Positions 34,049-44,108 of a DNA stretch of 62,131 bases are shown here, one piece after another; the first letter of the stretch is position 1; each line of letters begins with the position of its first letter. The stretch is from CAYRFE01 sp964423645 [NCBI: uncultured bacterium] (GTDB lineage Bacteria > Macinerneyibacteriota > Macinerneyibacteria > Macinerneyibacteriales), in assembly GCA_964423645.1 (NCBI GenBank), contig CAYRFE010000022.1:1-62131 (forward strand), read 5' to 3'. A model generated the notes under the pieces. That model worked only from the letters and a program-made list of their open reading frames with translations. It did not search any database and was not told the origin of the DNA. Both the position numbers and the translations under genes were made by a program.

Positions 34049-37000
34049 ATGCATGTAATTAATGAGCGCTACACCATAGTTCAAAAGATAAGTGAGACCA
34101 ATAACAGCTTAAACTATGTTGTCGTTGACGCACTGACCGGAGAACATTGTTTATTGAAAATGCTCAATCGAAGTGTCGCGCATCCGTTTCCTCTGGAATA
34201 TTTTAAAAAAGAATATGTTTTGAATGCATCGTTGCGTCATCCGTTGATTCGTTCTCCTCTTCGTTTTGAAACATGCGTTTCTATTGACGGTAACACTATG
34301 TCGGAACCCGATTATTTTTTTTGCACACCGTATTATGAAGATCCAACCAAGAAAATTATTGACTATGATACGTTTATTCCGCAGATCGCGGATGTATTGT
34401 CGTTTTTACATGAAAACGGGTTTTTTCATGGGGATATTCGGCAGGAGAACTATTTTTTAAACGCCAATAAGCTTGTTTTATTTGATATAAGTGCTTTTAT
34501 CCCGAAGGAAATTGGTATTAAAGATGATCTTGCGAAAATACAGGCAATTATTACTGAAGGAATAGGTAAGAAGTTTCAAAATCAATTGAGAGATATTCGT
34601 GATGTAGATCGTGAAAGTGAAAACACAGACTATCATGTGTCTATAGTTAAACAGGCGCTGGCACAATGGATGCCGCCGTTATCGCTATTATTTCCCGAGC
34701 ACGTTAGAACATGCATATTTACACCGAATGAGGATCTGGGAATACTTCTTTATCATGTCGGCGATCAACGTAATGCCTGGTATTGGATTCAGTCTCGTAT
34801 ACCCGAGATCGAGATCGCCGGTTTTAGAACTGTTCTTCTTGAACGCTACGATAAAAGCGAAAATTTCGCGTTACTCAAAGTGTTGTTACAGCATGCGCAA
34901 TTGTATGAAAAGAGTCGTGCGGTATTGCACGAATTCGGTCATGAGTTTGCAAAAATAGATGCGTCATTGCCGTACACACCTGCAGCGATCAATTCAAATC
35001 CGGTTGCAGAAAAAGATAAACTGATTCGCATGGGTTTGCATCTTCTTGAAGTGATGGCAGAGATCCATCCGATCGCGATTATTATTCCCGATATATCGAC
35101 TCTTGATGAGGTAAGTGTCGCATTTGTCATGAAGATGAATGAATTTCTTGATTCCAAACGTATCACAGTGCTTGCCGCATCAGATGTGCCTTTTGAAATT
35201 TCGGGGATGCGGATGTATGAATGTTCGGCTTTGACCGAAAAGGACATAGAAGTGTTACTACGATATGTATTTTATTATTATCCGTTGCATCATGATGATA
35301 TTGCGGTAATTGCCGAGATATCGGGAGGTGAGCCTGCAAACATTGTTGACGGATTACAACGGATTCAAAATGAATATGCTTTTTCATTTGAAGAAGGTCG
35401 CATTCGTGTGCCTTCGCATGCACTTTCCTGTTTTAACAGTGAGAATGTGCTTCGCACGTTGGCAGAAGTCTTACCACAAGAAATTCACTCAGTTATGCAC
35501 GCCATGGCCGTATTCGGCGGTTCATTGCCATGTGAATGTGTGGCGCATATTGATAGACGTTTTCAGGATTATTTTTTACAGACAGAGAAAGCAGGGTTGC
35601 TTGTGGTGATCAATGACATGTATCGTGTGAAAAGCAAAAATGCTCTCAAAGTGTTTATAAATGCTGTAAACGAAGATGTTGTTGAAGCTTTGTGTGTATA
35701 TGTTGCAACACAGCTTTCGCACACTCCACGTTTTCTAGAACCGTTACAGGTGCATTATTTTCAAACAAAACGGTTTGACGGATTTGCAGAAATATTAAAA
35801 AAATTGACTCTGCAAAGAGAAAAAAATCCTCATTTAAAAGATCCCGGTCAGTATATGTGGAATTGTTGTTCAGCGTGCGAGAAAGAATTGTCGCATTTCA
35901 ATGGGGACAATGCGTTTTTTATTCTTGAGCAATTAATATGGCTTGGTGAACGTTTCGGGGGTATTGAGCCTTCTTTATTATTGGAACAGTTACAGCCTCT
36001 GGCACAAACCGATGAGAAGCGTTGGCGTTATTATACAGTATTGATTCAACGCGGCACACCGACTGAGCAGCAATTGGAAAGTATAGAACGTGAGATCGCT
36101 GCCATTCCGTCGGAAGTACTGATGGTCAAATGGCGGCTAACGCATTCGTTTTTGGTGCGGTATGTCGCTATGGGGTTATATGAAAAAGCATTACACCTGT
36201 ACCATACCTATATGGAGCCGTTGTTTCCGGACGTAAATCCAAATATGCAGTTCATGGCGATTACCATCGTTCAGAACGCATATTATCGCATGGCAAATGA
36301 CGAAAAAACATGGCATTTTCTTGAAAAAATGAGAGTTTTAAGTGAAGAGTTTCCTGAATTGATCCATGAGGGGCAATTATTCAGCTTAAATAATAATTAT
36401 ATGATCTTTTATGCGCGCGTCGGTAAAAACGATGATGCGATCGAATACGCCTTCAAAGCATTTGCAATTGCGAAAAGAACACAGGATTATCGTAGCATGG
36501 CACTGATAAACAGCAATATTTCAGTTTTATTAACTATGAGCAATCAACTGAAAAAAGCGATGGGATATATTCTTCAGAGTATAGAGTATGCTTTGAAGGG
36601 AAAAGTATACGATATTTATCTTCTTGCAGGCGGGAATGCGACCATCAACTTTCAGACCGTTTTTAACTATAAAAGAGCGTTGGAGTTACATGCCGATATG
36701 ATGAAAGCATTTGATCGGTGTCCTAATATTGCGTTTAAAAGTAATAATTTAAAGAACGGCATGTCATTGTATTTTGAGCTCGGGTTATGGGAAAAGGGAT
36801 ATGACATGTTGTTACGAGAGCGGGAGCTGGTATTATCGACGACGCATTCACTTCTTGAGGAGCATCAGTTTTACGGGTTGGATTTTGTGTACAGATATTA
36901 CGCTGAGGGGCGCGATGCCGCGTGGTTGTTTTTAGAAGGGGTGTTTAATGATCCTTCTAATCCTGTGGACAACCGCTCAATTATCATGGTATATATGGAT

Positions 37001-38926
37001 TGTATCTATTATATGTTGCTCTGGCGCGATGCAACGAGTATTTCAAAAATGCTTCAATTTATAGAGGAACACAAGGCTGACTTGGCAATTGCAGATAACT
37101 ATAATTTTACTGCTATGGTTGTGCTCCTGAATATATGGCTCGGTAACGCTTCGTATAGCACCGAATGTTGTAAAGTCGGTAACATTGAAGATGCCAATAC
37201 TATGGCATTTTATTTTTATGTATACTGCAGCAACGCGAAAAAAAAGGATGCCTTGTATTACGAACATCTTTTGCATCTTGTACGACTTCTTCGAGTAGCG
37301 TATTTGAATGTACCTGAACAATTACAACAGACGTTTCTTGCATATTCTCCGATCATACGATTTTATATGCCGTTTCTTGAGGAACAGGGAATTATTATTT
37401 CGACCTTTAATGAAAAAGCTTTTTTGCGAAAACATATGTCGAAGACGCGTAATTTTATTGCGAAAAATCGAGCCGCATTTTACCGAAAGGTGTCATTTTC
37501 AAACATTGCCGACACTCAGGTTATGATTGAAAAAGCGATGAAGAATGCGATGGCTATTTCAGGATTCCAACGAGGAATATTTTTTGAATACGACAAAACT
37601 GAAGGATGGATCAAAAAATACGAAGTACGTGCATCCTCATGGTTTCGCGATGATGAAGAGTATGTAGGTGATATTATTATCAGTATTTTGCAAGAGCGAA
37701 AAGATAAACTGCAATTGTGGCATCGCACGAATCCGTATGAGTGGCCGGAAGTTGAAGCAGCGGTGTGTTTTCCGATTATTGATATAACAATGGCTCGTGA
37801 TACGGTCGTAAAAAAGGATATTTCTTCTTCGACGTCGTTACATCACTTATTGTCGCTACGGGGGGCATTCTATTTTGATACAAAACTCGCATTGGTACAG
37901 CCGATACGTGAGGATCTTGATCACTTGTTCTATTTGCGTGAAATGATCAATGTGGCAATGTATTATAACAAACTCAAAGAAACCATGATGCTTGATCCGC
38001 TGACGCGCTTATACAAGCGTGAAACATGGCTTGATCTTGTAAAGATCATTTTCGGTTCTGCCAATGACGATGAACAACATTTGACGATAGTGATGTCCGA
38101 TATTGATTTTTTTAAATCCGTTAATGATGTATACGGCCACAAACGCGGGGATGTTGTTCTGGCGCAAACCGCAGGTATTGCGTTGAAGTCGTTGCGCGGC
38201 ATCGATCTCGGGGGGCGCTTCGGTGGTGAAGAATTTATATTTTGCTTACTCAATACGTCCGGAGAATCTGCATATAAAGTGGTTGACCGAATGCGGCAAA
38301 CAATAGCACAATCTGCGATCATGTCTGAAAGAACGATTAGTATCAGTGCCGGTATAGCCTTCTACCCCGAAGACGGTACCGTGCTTAATGAATTGATAGA
38401 AAAAGCCGATCAAGCGCTTTTAGTGGCTAAAGAAACAGGAAGGAATAAATGTGTAACATGGCAACAGTGTGCCTCGCAATCATCTGAAGTGCTTGCGCAC
38501 ATAGTTCCGATCATTTCAAATCCCGCGCGAGAAAAGGAAAAAGTTGATCTTATTATTGAGTTACTTGATAGTATCTCGGTGCTTAACGGGGTAGCGCATG
38601 TTTGTGAAGAAAGTGCAAATATTTGCAAGCGATTTTTAGCTGTTGACGAAGTCGTTTTTGTCGAGTTAGAGCAGGGGAGTGTTTTCGTTGAACCGCCTTC
38701 ATATGAAATTTTACTGGTAAAAGATAATGAACTTCCCGAGCAATTATCAGAACAATGCGCGTTATTTGCGGCACGACCGGGAGAAAAGCTTTCCTTCGGG
38801 TTGTATTTTTTGACACAAACAGAGCCTGAAAAACCACTTCTTGAAAAACGGTTTTTCCGCTTTATTGCCAATATTATCTTAGATCGTTTGATCGCTGCCC
38901 GTATGCTCACACGATGGAATGTATAA
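34049..38926 (+). CDS. Giant pseudokinase/AAA-like/TPR/GAF/GGDEF protein, paralogue 1
   Basis: The 1625-residue protein has several regions. Residues 7-190 are a protein-kinase-like fold with Lys37 (CLLKMLN) and HGDIRQEN (127-134; HRD and its Lys are changed). The metal-binding position is FDIS (145-148, Asp146, no DFG Gly) and there is no glycine loop. About 230-470 is an AAA_16-like region with a Walker-B-like strand (IAIIIPDISTLDE) but no Walker A. About 480-1060 is TPR-type helical, about 1150-1310 is a GAF, and 1311-1475 is a GGDEF with GGEEF (1392-1396) and I-site RGID. Residues 1490-1625 form a second GAF-like domain. It should synthesise c-di-GMP; the N-terminal modules probably sense or scaffold. 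No membrane segment is visible. Confidence 0.85.
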   Translation: MHVINERYTIVQKISETNNSLNYVVVDALTGEHCLLKMLNRSVAHPFPLEYFKKEYVLNASLRHPLIRSPLRFETCVSIDGNTMSEPDYFFCTPYYEDPTKKIIDYDTFIPQIADVLSFLHENGFFHGDIRQENYFLNANKLVLFDISAFIPKEIGIKDDLAKIQAIITEGIGKKFQNQLRDIRDVDRESENTDYHVSIVKQALAQWMPPLSLLFPEHVRTCIFTPNEDLGILLYHVGDQRNAWYWIQSRIPEIEIAGFRTVLLERYDKSENFALLKVLLQHAQLYEKSRAVLHEFGHEFAKIDASLPYTPAAINSNPVAEKDKLIRMGLHLLEVMAEIHPIAIIIPDISTLDEVSVAFVMKMNEFLDSKRITVLAASDVPFEISGMRMYECSALTEKDIEVLLRYVFYYYPLHHDDIAVIAEISGGEPANIVDGLQRIQNEYAFSFEEGRIRVPSHALSCFNSENVLRTLAEVLPQEIHSVMHAMAVFGGSLPCECVAHIDRRFQDYFLQTEKAGLLVVINDMYRVKSKNALKVFINAVNEDVVEALCVYVATQLSHTPRFLEPLQVHYFQTKRFDGFAEILKKLTLQREKNPHLKDPGQYMWNCCSACEKELSHFNGDNAFFILEQLIWLGERFGGIEPSLLLEQLQPLAQTDEKRWRYYTVLIQRGTPTEQQLESIEREIAAIPSEVLMVKWRLTHSFLVRYVAMGLYEKALHLYHTYMEPLFPDVNPNMQFMAITIVQNAYYRMANDEKTWHFLEKMRVLSEEFPELIHEGQLFSLNNNYMIFYARVGKNDDAIEYAFKAFAIAKRTQDYRSMALINSNISVLLTMSNQLKKAMGYILQSIEYALKGKVYDIYLLAGGNATINFQTVFNYKRALELHADMMKAFDRCPNIAFKSNNLKNGMSLYFELGLWEKGYDMLLRERELVLSTTHSLLEEHQFYGLDFVYRYYAEGRDAAWLFLEGVFNDPSNPVDNRSIIMVYMDCIYYMLLWRDATSISKMLQFIEEHKADLAIADNYNFTAMVVLLNIWLGNASYSTECCKVGNIEDANTMAFYFYVYCSNAKKKDALYYEHLLHLVRLLRVAYLNVPEQLQQTFLAYSPIIRFYMPFLEEQGIIISTFNEKAFLRKHMSKTRNFIAKNRAAFYRKVSFSNIADTQVMIEKAMKNAMAISGFQRGIFFEYDKTEGWIKKYEVRASSWFRDDEEYVGDIIISILQERKDKLQLWHRTNPYEWPEVEAAVCFPIIDITMARDTVVKKDISSSTSLHHLLSLRGAFYFDTKLALVQPIREDLDHLFYLREMINVAMYYNKLKETMMLDPLTRLYKRETWLDLVKIIFGSANDDEQHLTIVMSDIDFFKSVNDVYGHKRGDVVLAQTAGIALKSLRGIDLGGRFGGEEFIFCLLNTSGESAYKVVDRMRQTIAQSAIMSERTISISAGIAFYPEDGTVLNELIEKADQALLVAKETGRNKCVTWQQCASQSSEVLAHIVPIISNPAREKEKVDLIIELLDSISVLNGVAHVCEESANICKRFLAVDEVVFVELEQGSVFVEPPSYEILLVKDNELPEQLSEQCALFAARPGEKLSFGLYFLTQTEPEKPLLEKRFFRFIANIILDRLIAARMLTRWNV

Positions 38927-38957
38927 GTGGAGTATAAAAAGTATCTATATGATCGAA

Positions 38958-39030
38958 TGGAGCTGAGGGGGATCGAACCCCTGACCTATTGATTGCGAAC
39001 CAATCGCTCTCCCAGCTGAGCTACAGCCCC
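38958..39030 (-). tRNA. tRNA-Ala (CGC)
   Basis: This is a 73-nt tRNA. The acceptor GGGGCTG pairs with CAGCTCC, including the alanine identity G3-U70 pair. The anticodon loop TTCGCAA gives CGC, decoding GCG. The T-arm is GGTTCGATCC and CCA is not encoded. It lies antisense between two giant GGDEF genes. Confidence 0.95.
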
Positions 39031-39131
39031 AAGTGAGTTGATGATACGTAATATTTTAAAAACTTCAAGTAAAAAATACTACGTACAGGATATTTCCGAT
39101 TGACTACGTGGATTGAAGAGAGGAAGATATC

Positions 39132-39159
39132 TTGACAGTGTATCGCGCTCTGTTATAGT
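39132..39159 (+). promoter_or_regulatory. Promoter of giant paralogue 2
   Basis: TTGACA, 16 bp, TATAGT, with extended TGT. The same hexamers and spacing precede paralogue 3. Confidence 0.8.
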
Positions 39160-39178
39160 ATTTAGAGGCGGAGGGATT

Positions 39179-42100
39179 GTGAAACTACTCAATGAACGAT
39201 ATAAGATTATAAAAAAAATCAGTGAGACTCATACCAGTTTCATCTATCTTGTGGAAGATATTGCCAAGAAACAGCAGTGTATTCTTAAAATGCTCAATCG
39301 GAATGTGGCGACTCCGTATTCGGTCGAATATTTTATGAAAGAATATTGTCGCAATGCATTACTGGCGCATCCGCTCATTTGCAACCCGTATGAGTTTGAA
39401 ACATGTGTGAATATAGACGGTAATGTGCTTGCCGAGCATGAGTATTTTTTTTGTACTCCGTTTTATGAATTGCACTCATTTTTATCAAAAACCACGTGTT
39501 CGCTTTATGTGAAATATCTTATCGGTGATGTGATGAGTTTTTTGCATGACAATGGTTTTCATCATGGTGATATTTGTCCCGAAAATATCTGGCTTGTGGG
39601 CGATCGGATACTATTGACCAATCTTCGTTGTTATGCCTCATATGAAGCAGGCCAAAAAGAAGATCTTGCGAGATTATCAGCCTTGTTTCGACAATATACG
39701 ACGAAAGACCTGATGGACATTATGGCCGACCGATATGCACCTACGGTTTCCACGAGTGATTCAAGTATTCATTTATCCATTATCGCCGAAGCACTGACCG
39801 TTTTTTCTCCCCCACTCACACTTCTTTTACCCGATGCGATCCCTTCAGTTAAAAAAACTCTTAAAACTGCTCAAGAAGTGGTTTTTACCGATATATCCGA
39901 CGTACGTACAGCCCGGTTATGGATGAATTCCGTAGTTCCTGAATGTGAGATACTGGGGTATCGACGAGTAATAATTGATACTTCGGAAGCGCATGAGCCA
40001 TTTTCAGTAATGAAAAAAATCATACACGCGGCTGATATGTATGAAAGAACACATTTGATTCTGCAAGAATACGGTCATGAATTTTGTAAGATAGTCCCGG
40101 CGCTTGGCGGGCAACCTCGTCCCAGTTCTCTCTCGGCGTTGGATGAAGAAGAAAAAATGAATCGATTGTCATTATACCTTATCAATGAACTTGCATCGTT
40201 ACATCCGGTTCTTTTGATTATTCCCGATTGGGAAAAACTTGACCCGCAAAGTATTAAATTATTACGGTCAATAAAATCTAACAGCGAGTTATCACGCATA
40301 AAGATACTTGCCGCTTCATCCGGCACCGGTGATCTTCAGGGATTTGAGCAAATATCATGCCCGAAATTGAATCAAGATGAATTTACTCGTATCGTACGCT
40401 ATTATTTTTATTATTATACATTCTCACATGATGCGTGCCGTTTGATCTATACTATAACAGGAGGTGATTTGTCAATATTGGCAGACGGGTTTCAAAAAGC
40501 ACTCCGAGAAGATGGATTATGTGTGGCAGGGGGAGAGATTCACCTGAAAAAAATGTTTGAGTATTATTTCGATATAACCGGGACATTTTCGAATCTGTAC
40601 ACCCAATTGGACAAACTACTTCATTCGGTTCTCGGTCTTGTGCGTATGTTCGGCGGATCATTGCCAATCAAAATTCTACGAGAGTTACCAAAAAAATATA
40701 AAAAAGCATTTGATGAATGTATCAAAAGGCAACTTCTCGCGGTTGTCGATGAGACGATTAGTTTTCGTTATGCGATCTACTCAGACTGTGTAGACGAACT
40801 TAACGATCTGAACTTGATAAGACGAGTTGCTGAAGTGACGAAAGAGTTGCTTCGCGAAGAACCGGTGTTGTTGAAGCCGTATCGTCTTTTGCTTTTTATA
40901 CAAGGCAGGTATGATGAATATGTCGAAACCATGGAGTCCGTACTTGAAGACCGTAAAAAAACCGCAATTGTATCAGATGTCTCAAATGTAATTTGGCCAT
41001 GTCTTATGGAAACGGAAAAATTCAACGGTGAATTGAGCCGTGAGCACAGATTCACTTTGTATGATCAATTGATTTTATATAATAACCGCTTCGGTGCATT
41101 CACCGTTTCTGATTTGTTGGCGAAGCTTCGGGCGGCTGTATTTACTGCCGATGAATTACTCAGGTACAGAACTGCTTTTTTGAAATTTGGTGAACCCGAT
41201 GAACGTGACATTACTGATGTCGAATCATTTTTGTGTACTGTTTCTGGGCCTGTATCGAAGATTACCTGGAACCTTATATCTGCATATGTCAATCGAATGA
41301 CAAATTCCGGATTTTATGAAAAGGCCATACAGGCGTCTGACAGATATATGTCTCCGTACATTGACACATTCGATGTTATGGATAAGATTGAAGTTTTTAT
41401 TCGTAATTTGGTATTGTATTTTCGTATTCAAAATAGAGTGAAGGCATGGGAATATTTGGAGAAAATTCGGGAGGTCATGGAAGCGCATCCTGACCGTATT
41501 GATGATAATTGTCGCTTTGTTTACTATAACAGTCATTTTGCCATGCTTCAGCAGGAAGGGAAATATACCGAAGCATTGAATTTTGCCGATAAAGCAATTG
41601 CAATAGCCGAATCGGTACGGGATTATAGAAAGCTTGCCTTGGTATATAATAATATGGGCGTATTGTTGTCGACAATAAATCAGCGGAAAACCGGATTTGA
41701 AATGTTTACACGATCACTTGAGAATGCCTTCAAAGGAAAAATCCATGATTGGATTCTGCTCGGTACCGGAAATATTATGGAGTATTATTTGACGATTTTG
41801 GATTATGCTGAAGCCAAAAAAGCCTATCTCAAGGCATTTCCGTCGTTGGACCATTCACAAAATATCAATCAGCGTAGCCACATTCTCGTTATCGGCGCAT
41901 GGCTAATGTATGATCTCGGGGACTTTCACGCAGGTGATGACATACTGGCACAATGTCGAATATTACTTAACCAAAAAGGCACAGTACTCTATGATGAATC
42001 ATTTTATCAGGCACTTGAGTTCAGGTATACGTATCGTGCTCAAGGCAGAGAAGCTGCTTTACGTCAACTGAATGACTTCACGACAACGTCCGATCCGGCT

Positions 42101-44053
42101 CTTATGGATCGCCACAAGGTGTTGTTGTATACTTATGTGATCAACGAACTGTTTTATCTCGATGAAAAAGAATTACTGATTGAATTATTAATGATCATTG
42201 GAGATCACAAAGACCTTTTACCGCAGGAGATCGATTATAATAATATTCATGCATTATTGACGCTTTTGCGAATTTGGGCGGGGTTGGATCATTTTAAAAA
42301 GGACTGTGTGAGTTTGGGGAACATTGAAGAGATCGGTTTACGGGTATTGTACCATTATCTTGCAAGCTTTCATACAAAAGATACACTGATGATTGCTGAA
42401 CATGTGTATCAATGCCGGGCAATTTTACATGCAGCGTATAGTCGGCTTTCGAGAAAAGATAAGAAATTGTTTTTACTCCATTCAAAATTAATAAGAAAAT
42501 ACGAACCGTTTTTAGCGGCGTACGGGTATTCGATAACAAACGGTAATCTTTTTGCAATGAGGCGTTCATATGTTGATGTTTCTCTCGTTATGCATGAAAA
42601 AAAACGATTAAAAAATATTTCAAAAAATATTTCTTCCCAACTTAGTGACCCGGCGCACATGATCCGGGATGTTTTGAACGACGCGCGTGACCTCAGCGGA
42701 TTTTCTCGAGCGATTTATTTTGAGTATACATTTTCCGGGCATTGGATTAAACGAGCCGAGGTGTATGACTCGATTTGGTACAAAGCTGATGAGGCTTATG
42801 CCGATAATCTGTTGGCAATGATGATAGAGTCAGGAAAATCAGAGATTTTGTATTCTTTATTACCACACGACCTGCTACCGCTGACCGTTGCGGCGGCGGT
42901 TCCGATCATTGATATCGGATTGAGTCGTCAGGATCATCACGGGAATCGCACAAAAAAGGGTAATGAAACACCTCTTAACCGATTGATGTTACGCGGTGTG
43001 TTGTATGTGGACAGTAAATTCGGTATCATGTGCCCATCACGAGAAACTTCGCAGTATCTGACGTTCACTCAAGATAAGATGAATATGATCCTATATTTTT
43101 CTGCATTGAAAAAAGCCATGCTTCTTGATCCGCTTACCGGTTTATATAAACGCGAGACATGGTTAGATATGGTAAAAAATGTAATTTCTTCCTCACGTAA
43201 TCACAAGAAGCGCCACGCAATAGTGATAACCGATATTGATTATTTTAAAAAAGTGAATGATATTTTCGGTCATAAAGCCGGGGATAATGTGTTGTGTGAT
43301 GTGGCGCATCATTCTATGGCCGCATTACGTATGAACGATATCGGCGGACGTTTTGGCGGTGAGGAATTCACTTATTGTCTTATAGATACAACCTATGATA
43401 ACGTGAAAAAAGCGGTTGAGCGTATTCGTCATGCGGTACAGTCGGCAAAACTTTTAAAAGATCATCCCGTTTCGATCAGTGCCGGCTATGCTGTTTTTCC
43501 CGATGACGGAGTGTTACTGAGCGATCTGATAGAAAAAGCGGATCAAGCGCTTTTATTCGCGAAAAAAAACGGACGAAACCGATGCATAGCGTGGCAGGAA
43601 TTGCTTACCTCCGGTGTGACACCTCACCGTGAAAAAATCCCTATTATTGAAAATTATTCCCGTGAAACCGAGAAGATCGATCTTATAATCGCCCTCATTG
43701 ATACGGTTTCGGTTGCGGACGGTTTGTCGAAAATTATAATCGAGATCCGCAATATCTGTATCCGTTATCTGGAAATCGATGATGTGCTTTTTATAGCAGC
43801 TTCGCGAAATGAGTATGCGGTTTATCCGTCTGAGTATTATGAGCAAATAAGTATTACGTTCCCTTTGAAGGAAACGCTGTTTGAGGATTGTTCGCTTTTT
43901 GCCTCGTATGGTATTGCGGACAAAGAATACGGAGTTTATCTTATACTTAAGAAAGATTCACATAAAGCATTACTCGAAAAACGATATTATTCGTTTTTAG
44001 CTGAAGTTATTGCGGGAAAAGCAATGTCTGCAATCTTATTGGCTCAAAATTGA
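39179..44053 (+). CDS. Giant pseudokinase/AAA-like/TPR/GAF/GGDEF protein, paralogue 2
   Basis: The 1624-residue paralogue has the same domain order and almost identical length. The kinase-like domain keeps Lys37 and HGDICPEN, but the DFG-equivalent is TNL, so the metal-binding Asp is gone and this copy is a pseudokinase. The AAA-like region has PVLLIIPDWEKLD without Walker A. The GGDEF domain has GGEEF at 1393-1397 with RMND as I-site. The start is GTG after GGCGGAGGG; the in-frame ATG at 39113 is upstream of the promoter. It is the most divergent of the three. Confidence 0.85.
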   Translation: MKLLNERYKIIKKISETHTSFIYLVEDIAKKQQCILKMLNRNVATPYSVEYFMKEYCRNALLAHPLICNPYEFETCVNIDGNVLAEHEYFFCTPFYELHSFLSKTTCSLYVKYLIGDVMSFLHDNGFHHGDICPENIWLVGDRILLTNLRCYASYEAGQKEDLARLSALFRQYTTKDLMDIMADRYAPTVSTSDSSIHLSIIAEALTVFSPPLTLLLPDAIPSVKKTLKTAQEVVFTDISDVRTARLWMNSVVPECEILGYRRVIIDTSEAHEPFSVMKKIIHAADMYERTHLILQEYGHEFCKIVPALGGQPRPSSLSALDEEEKMNRLSLYLINELASLHPVLLIIPDWEKLDPQSIKLLRSIKSNSELSRIKILAASSGTGDLQGFEQISCPKLNQDEFTRIVRYYFYYYTFSHDACRLIYTITGGDLSILADGFQKALREDGLCVAGGEIHLKKMFEYYFDITGTFSNLYTQLDKLLHSVLGLVRMFGGSLPIKILRELPKKYKKAFDECIKRQLLAVVDETISFRYAIYSDCVDELNDLNLIRRVAEVTKELLREEPVLLKPYRLLLFIQGRYDEYVETMESVLEDRKKTAIVSDVSNVIWPCLMETEKFNGELSREHRFTLYDQLILYNNRFGAFTVSDLLAKLRAAVFTADELLRYRTAFLKFGEPDERDITDVESFLCTVSGPVSKITWNLISAYVNRMTNSGFYEKAIQASDRYMSPYIDTFDVMDKIEVFIRNLVLYFRIQNRVKAWEYLEKIREVMEAHPDRIDDNCRFVYYNSHFAMLQQEGKYTEALNFADKAIAIAESVRDYRKLALVYNNMGVLLSTINQRKTGFEMFTRSLENAFKGKIHDWILLGTGNIMEYYLTILDYAEAKKAYLKAFPSLDHSQNINQRSHILVIGAWLMYDLGDFHAGDDILAQCRILLNQKGTVLYDESFYQALEFRYTYRAQGREAALRQLNDFTTTSDPALMDRHKVLLYTYVINELFYLDEKELLIELLMIIGDHKDLLPQEIDYNNIHALLTLLRIWAGLDHFKKDCVSLGNIEEIGLRVLYHYLASFHTKDTLMIAEHVYQCRAILHAAYSRLSRKDKKLFLLHSKLIRKYEPFLAAYGYSITNGNLFAMRRSYVDVSLVMHEKKRLKNISKNISSQLSDPAHMIRDVLNDARDLSGFSRAIYFEYTFSGHWIKRAEVYDSIWYKADEAYADNLLAMMIESGKSEILYSLLPHDLLPLTVAAAVPIIDIGLSRQDHHGNRTKKGNETPLNRLMLRGVLYVDSKFGIMCPSRETSQYLTFTQDKMNMILYFSALKKAMLLDPLTGLYKRETWLDMVKNVISSSRNHKKRHAIVITDIDYFKKVNDIFGHKAGDNVLCDVAHHSMAALRMNDIGGRFGGEEFTYCLIDTTYDNVKKAVERIRHAVQSAKLLKDHPVSISAGYAVFPDDGVLLSDLIEKADQALLFAKKNGRNRCIAWQELLTSGVTPHREKIPIIENYSRETEKIDLIIALIDTVSVADGLSKIIIEIRNICIRYLEIDDVLFIAASRNEYAVYPSEYYEQISITFPLKETLFEDCSLFASYGIADKEYGVYLILKKDSHKALLEKRYYSFLAEVIAGKAMSAILLAQN

Positions 44054-44062
44054 TGTATAATC

Positions 44063-44090
44063 TTGACATAACGTCGCCATCTGGTATAGT
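44063..44090 (+). promoter_or_regulatory. Promoter of giant paralogue 3
   Basis: TTGACA, 16 bp, TATAGT, identical in hexamers and spacing to the promoter of paralogue 2. Each giant gene is therefore its own transcription unit. Confidence 0.8.
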
Positions 44091-44108
44091 CAGTAAGGGT
44101 GGTGAAAG

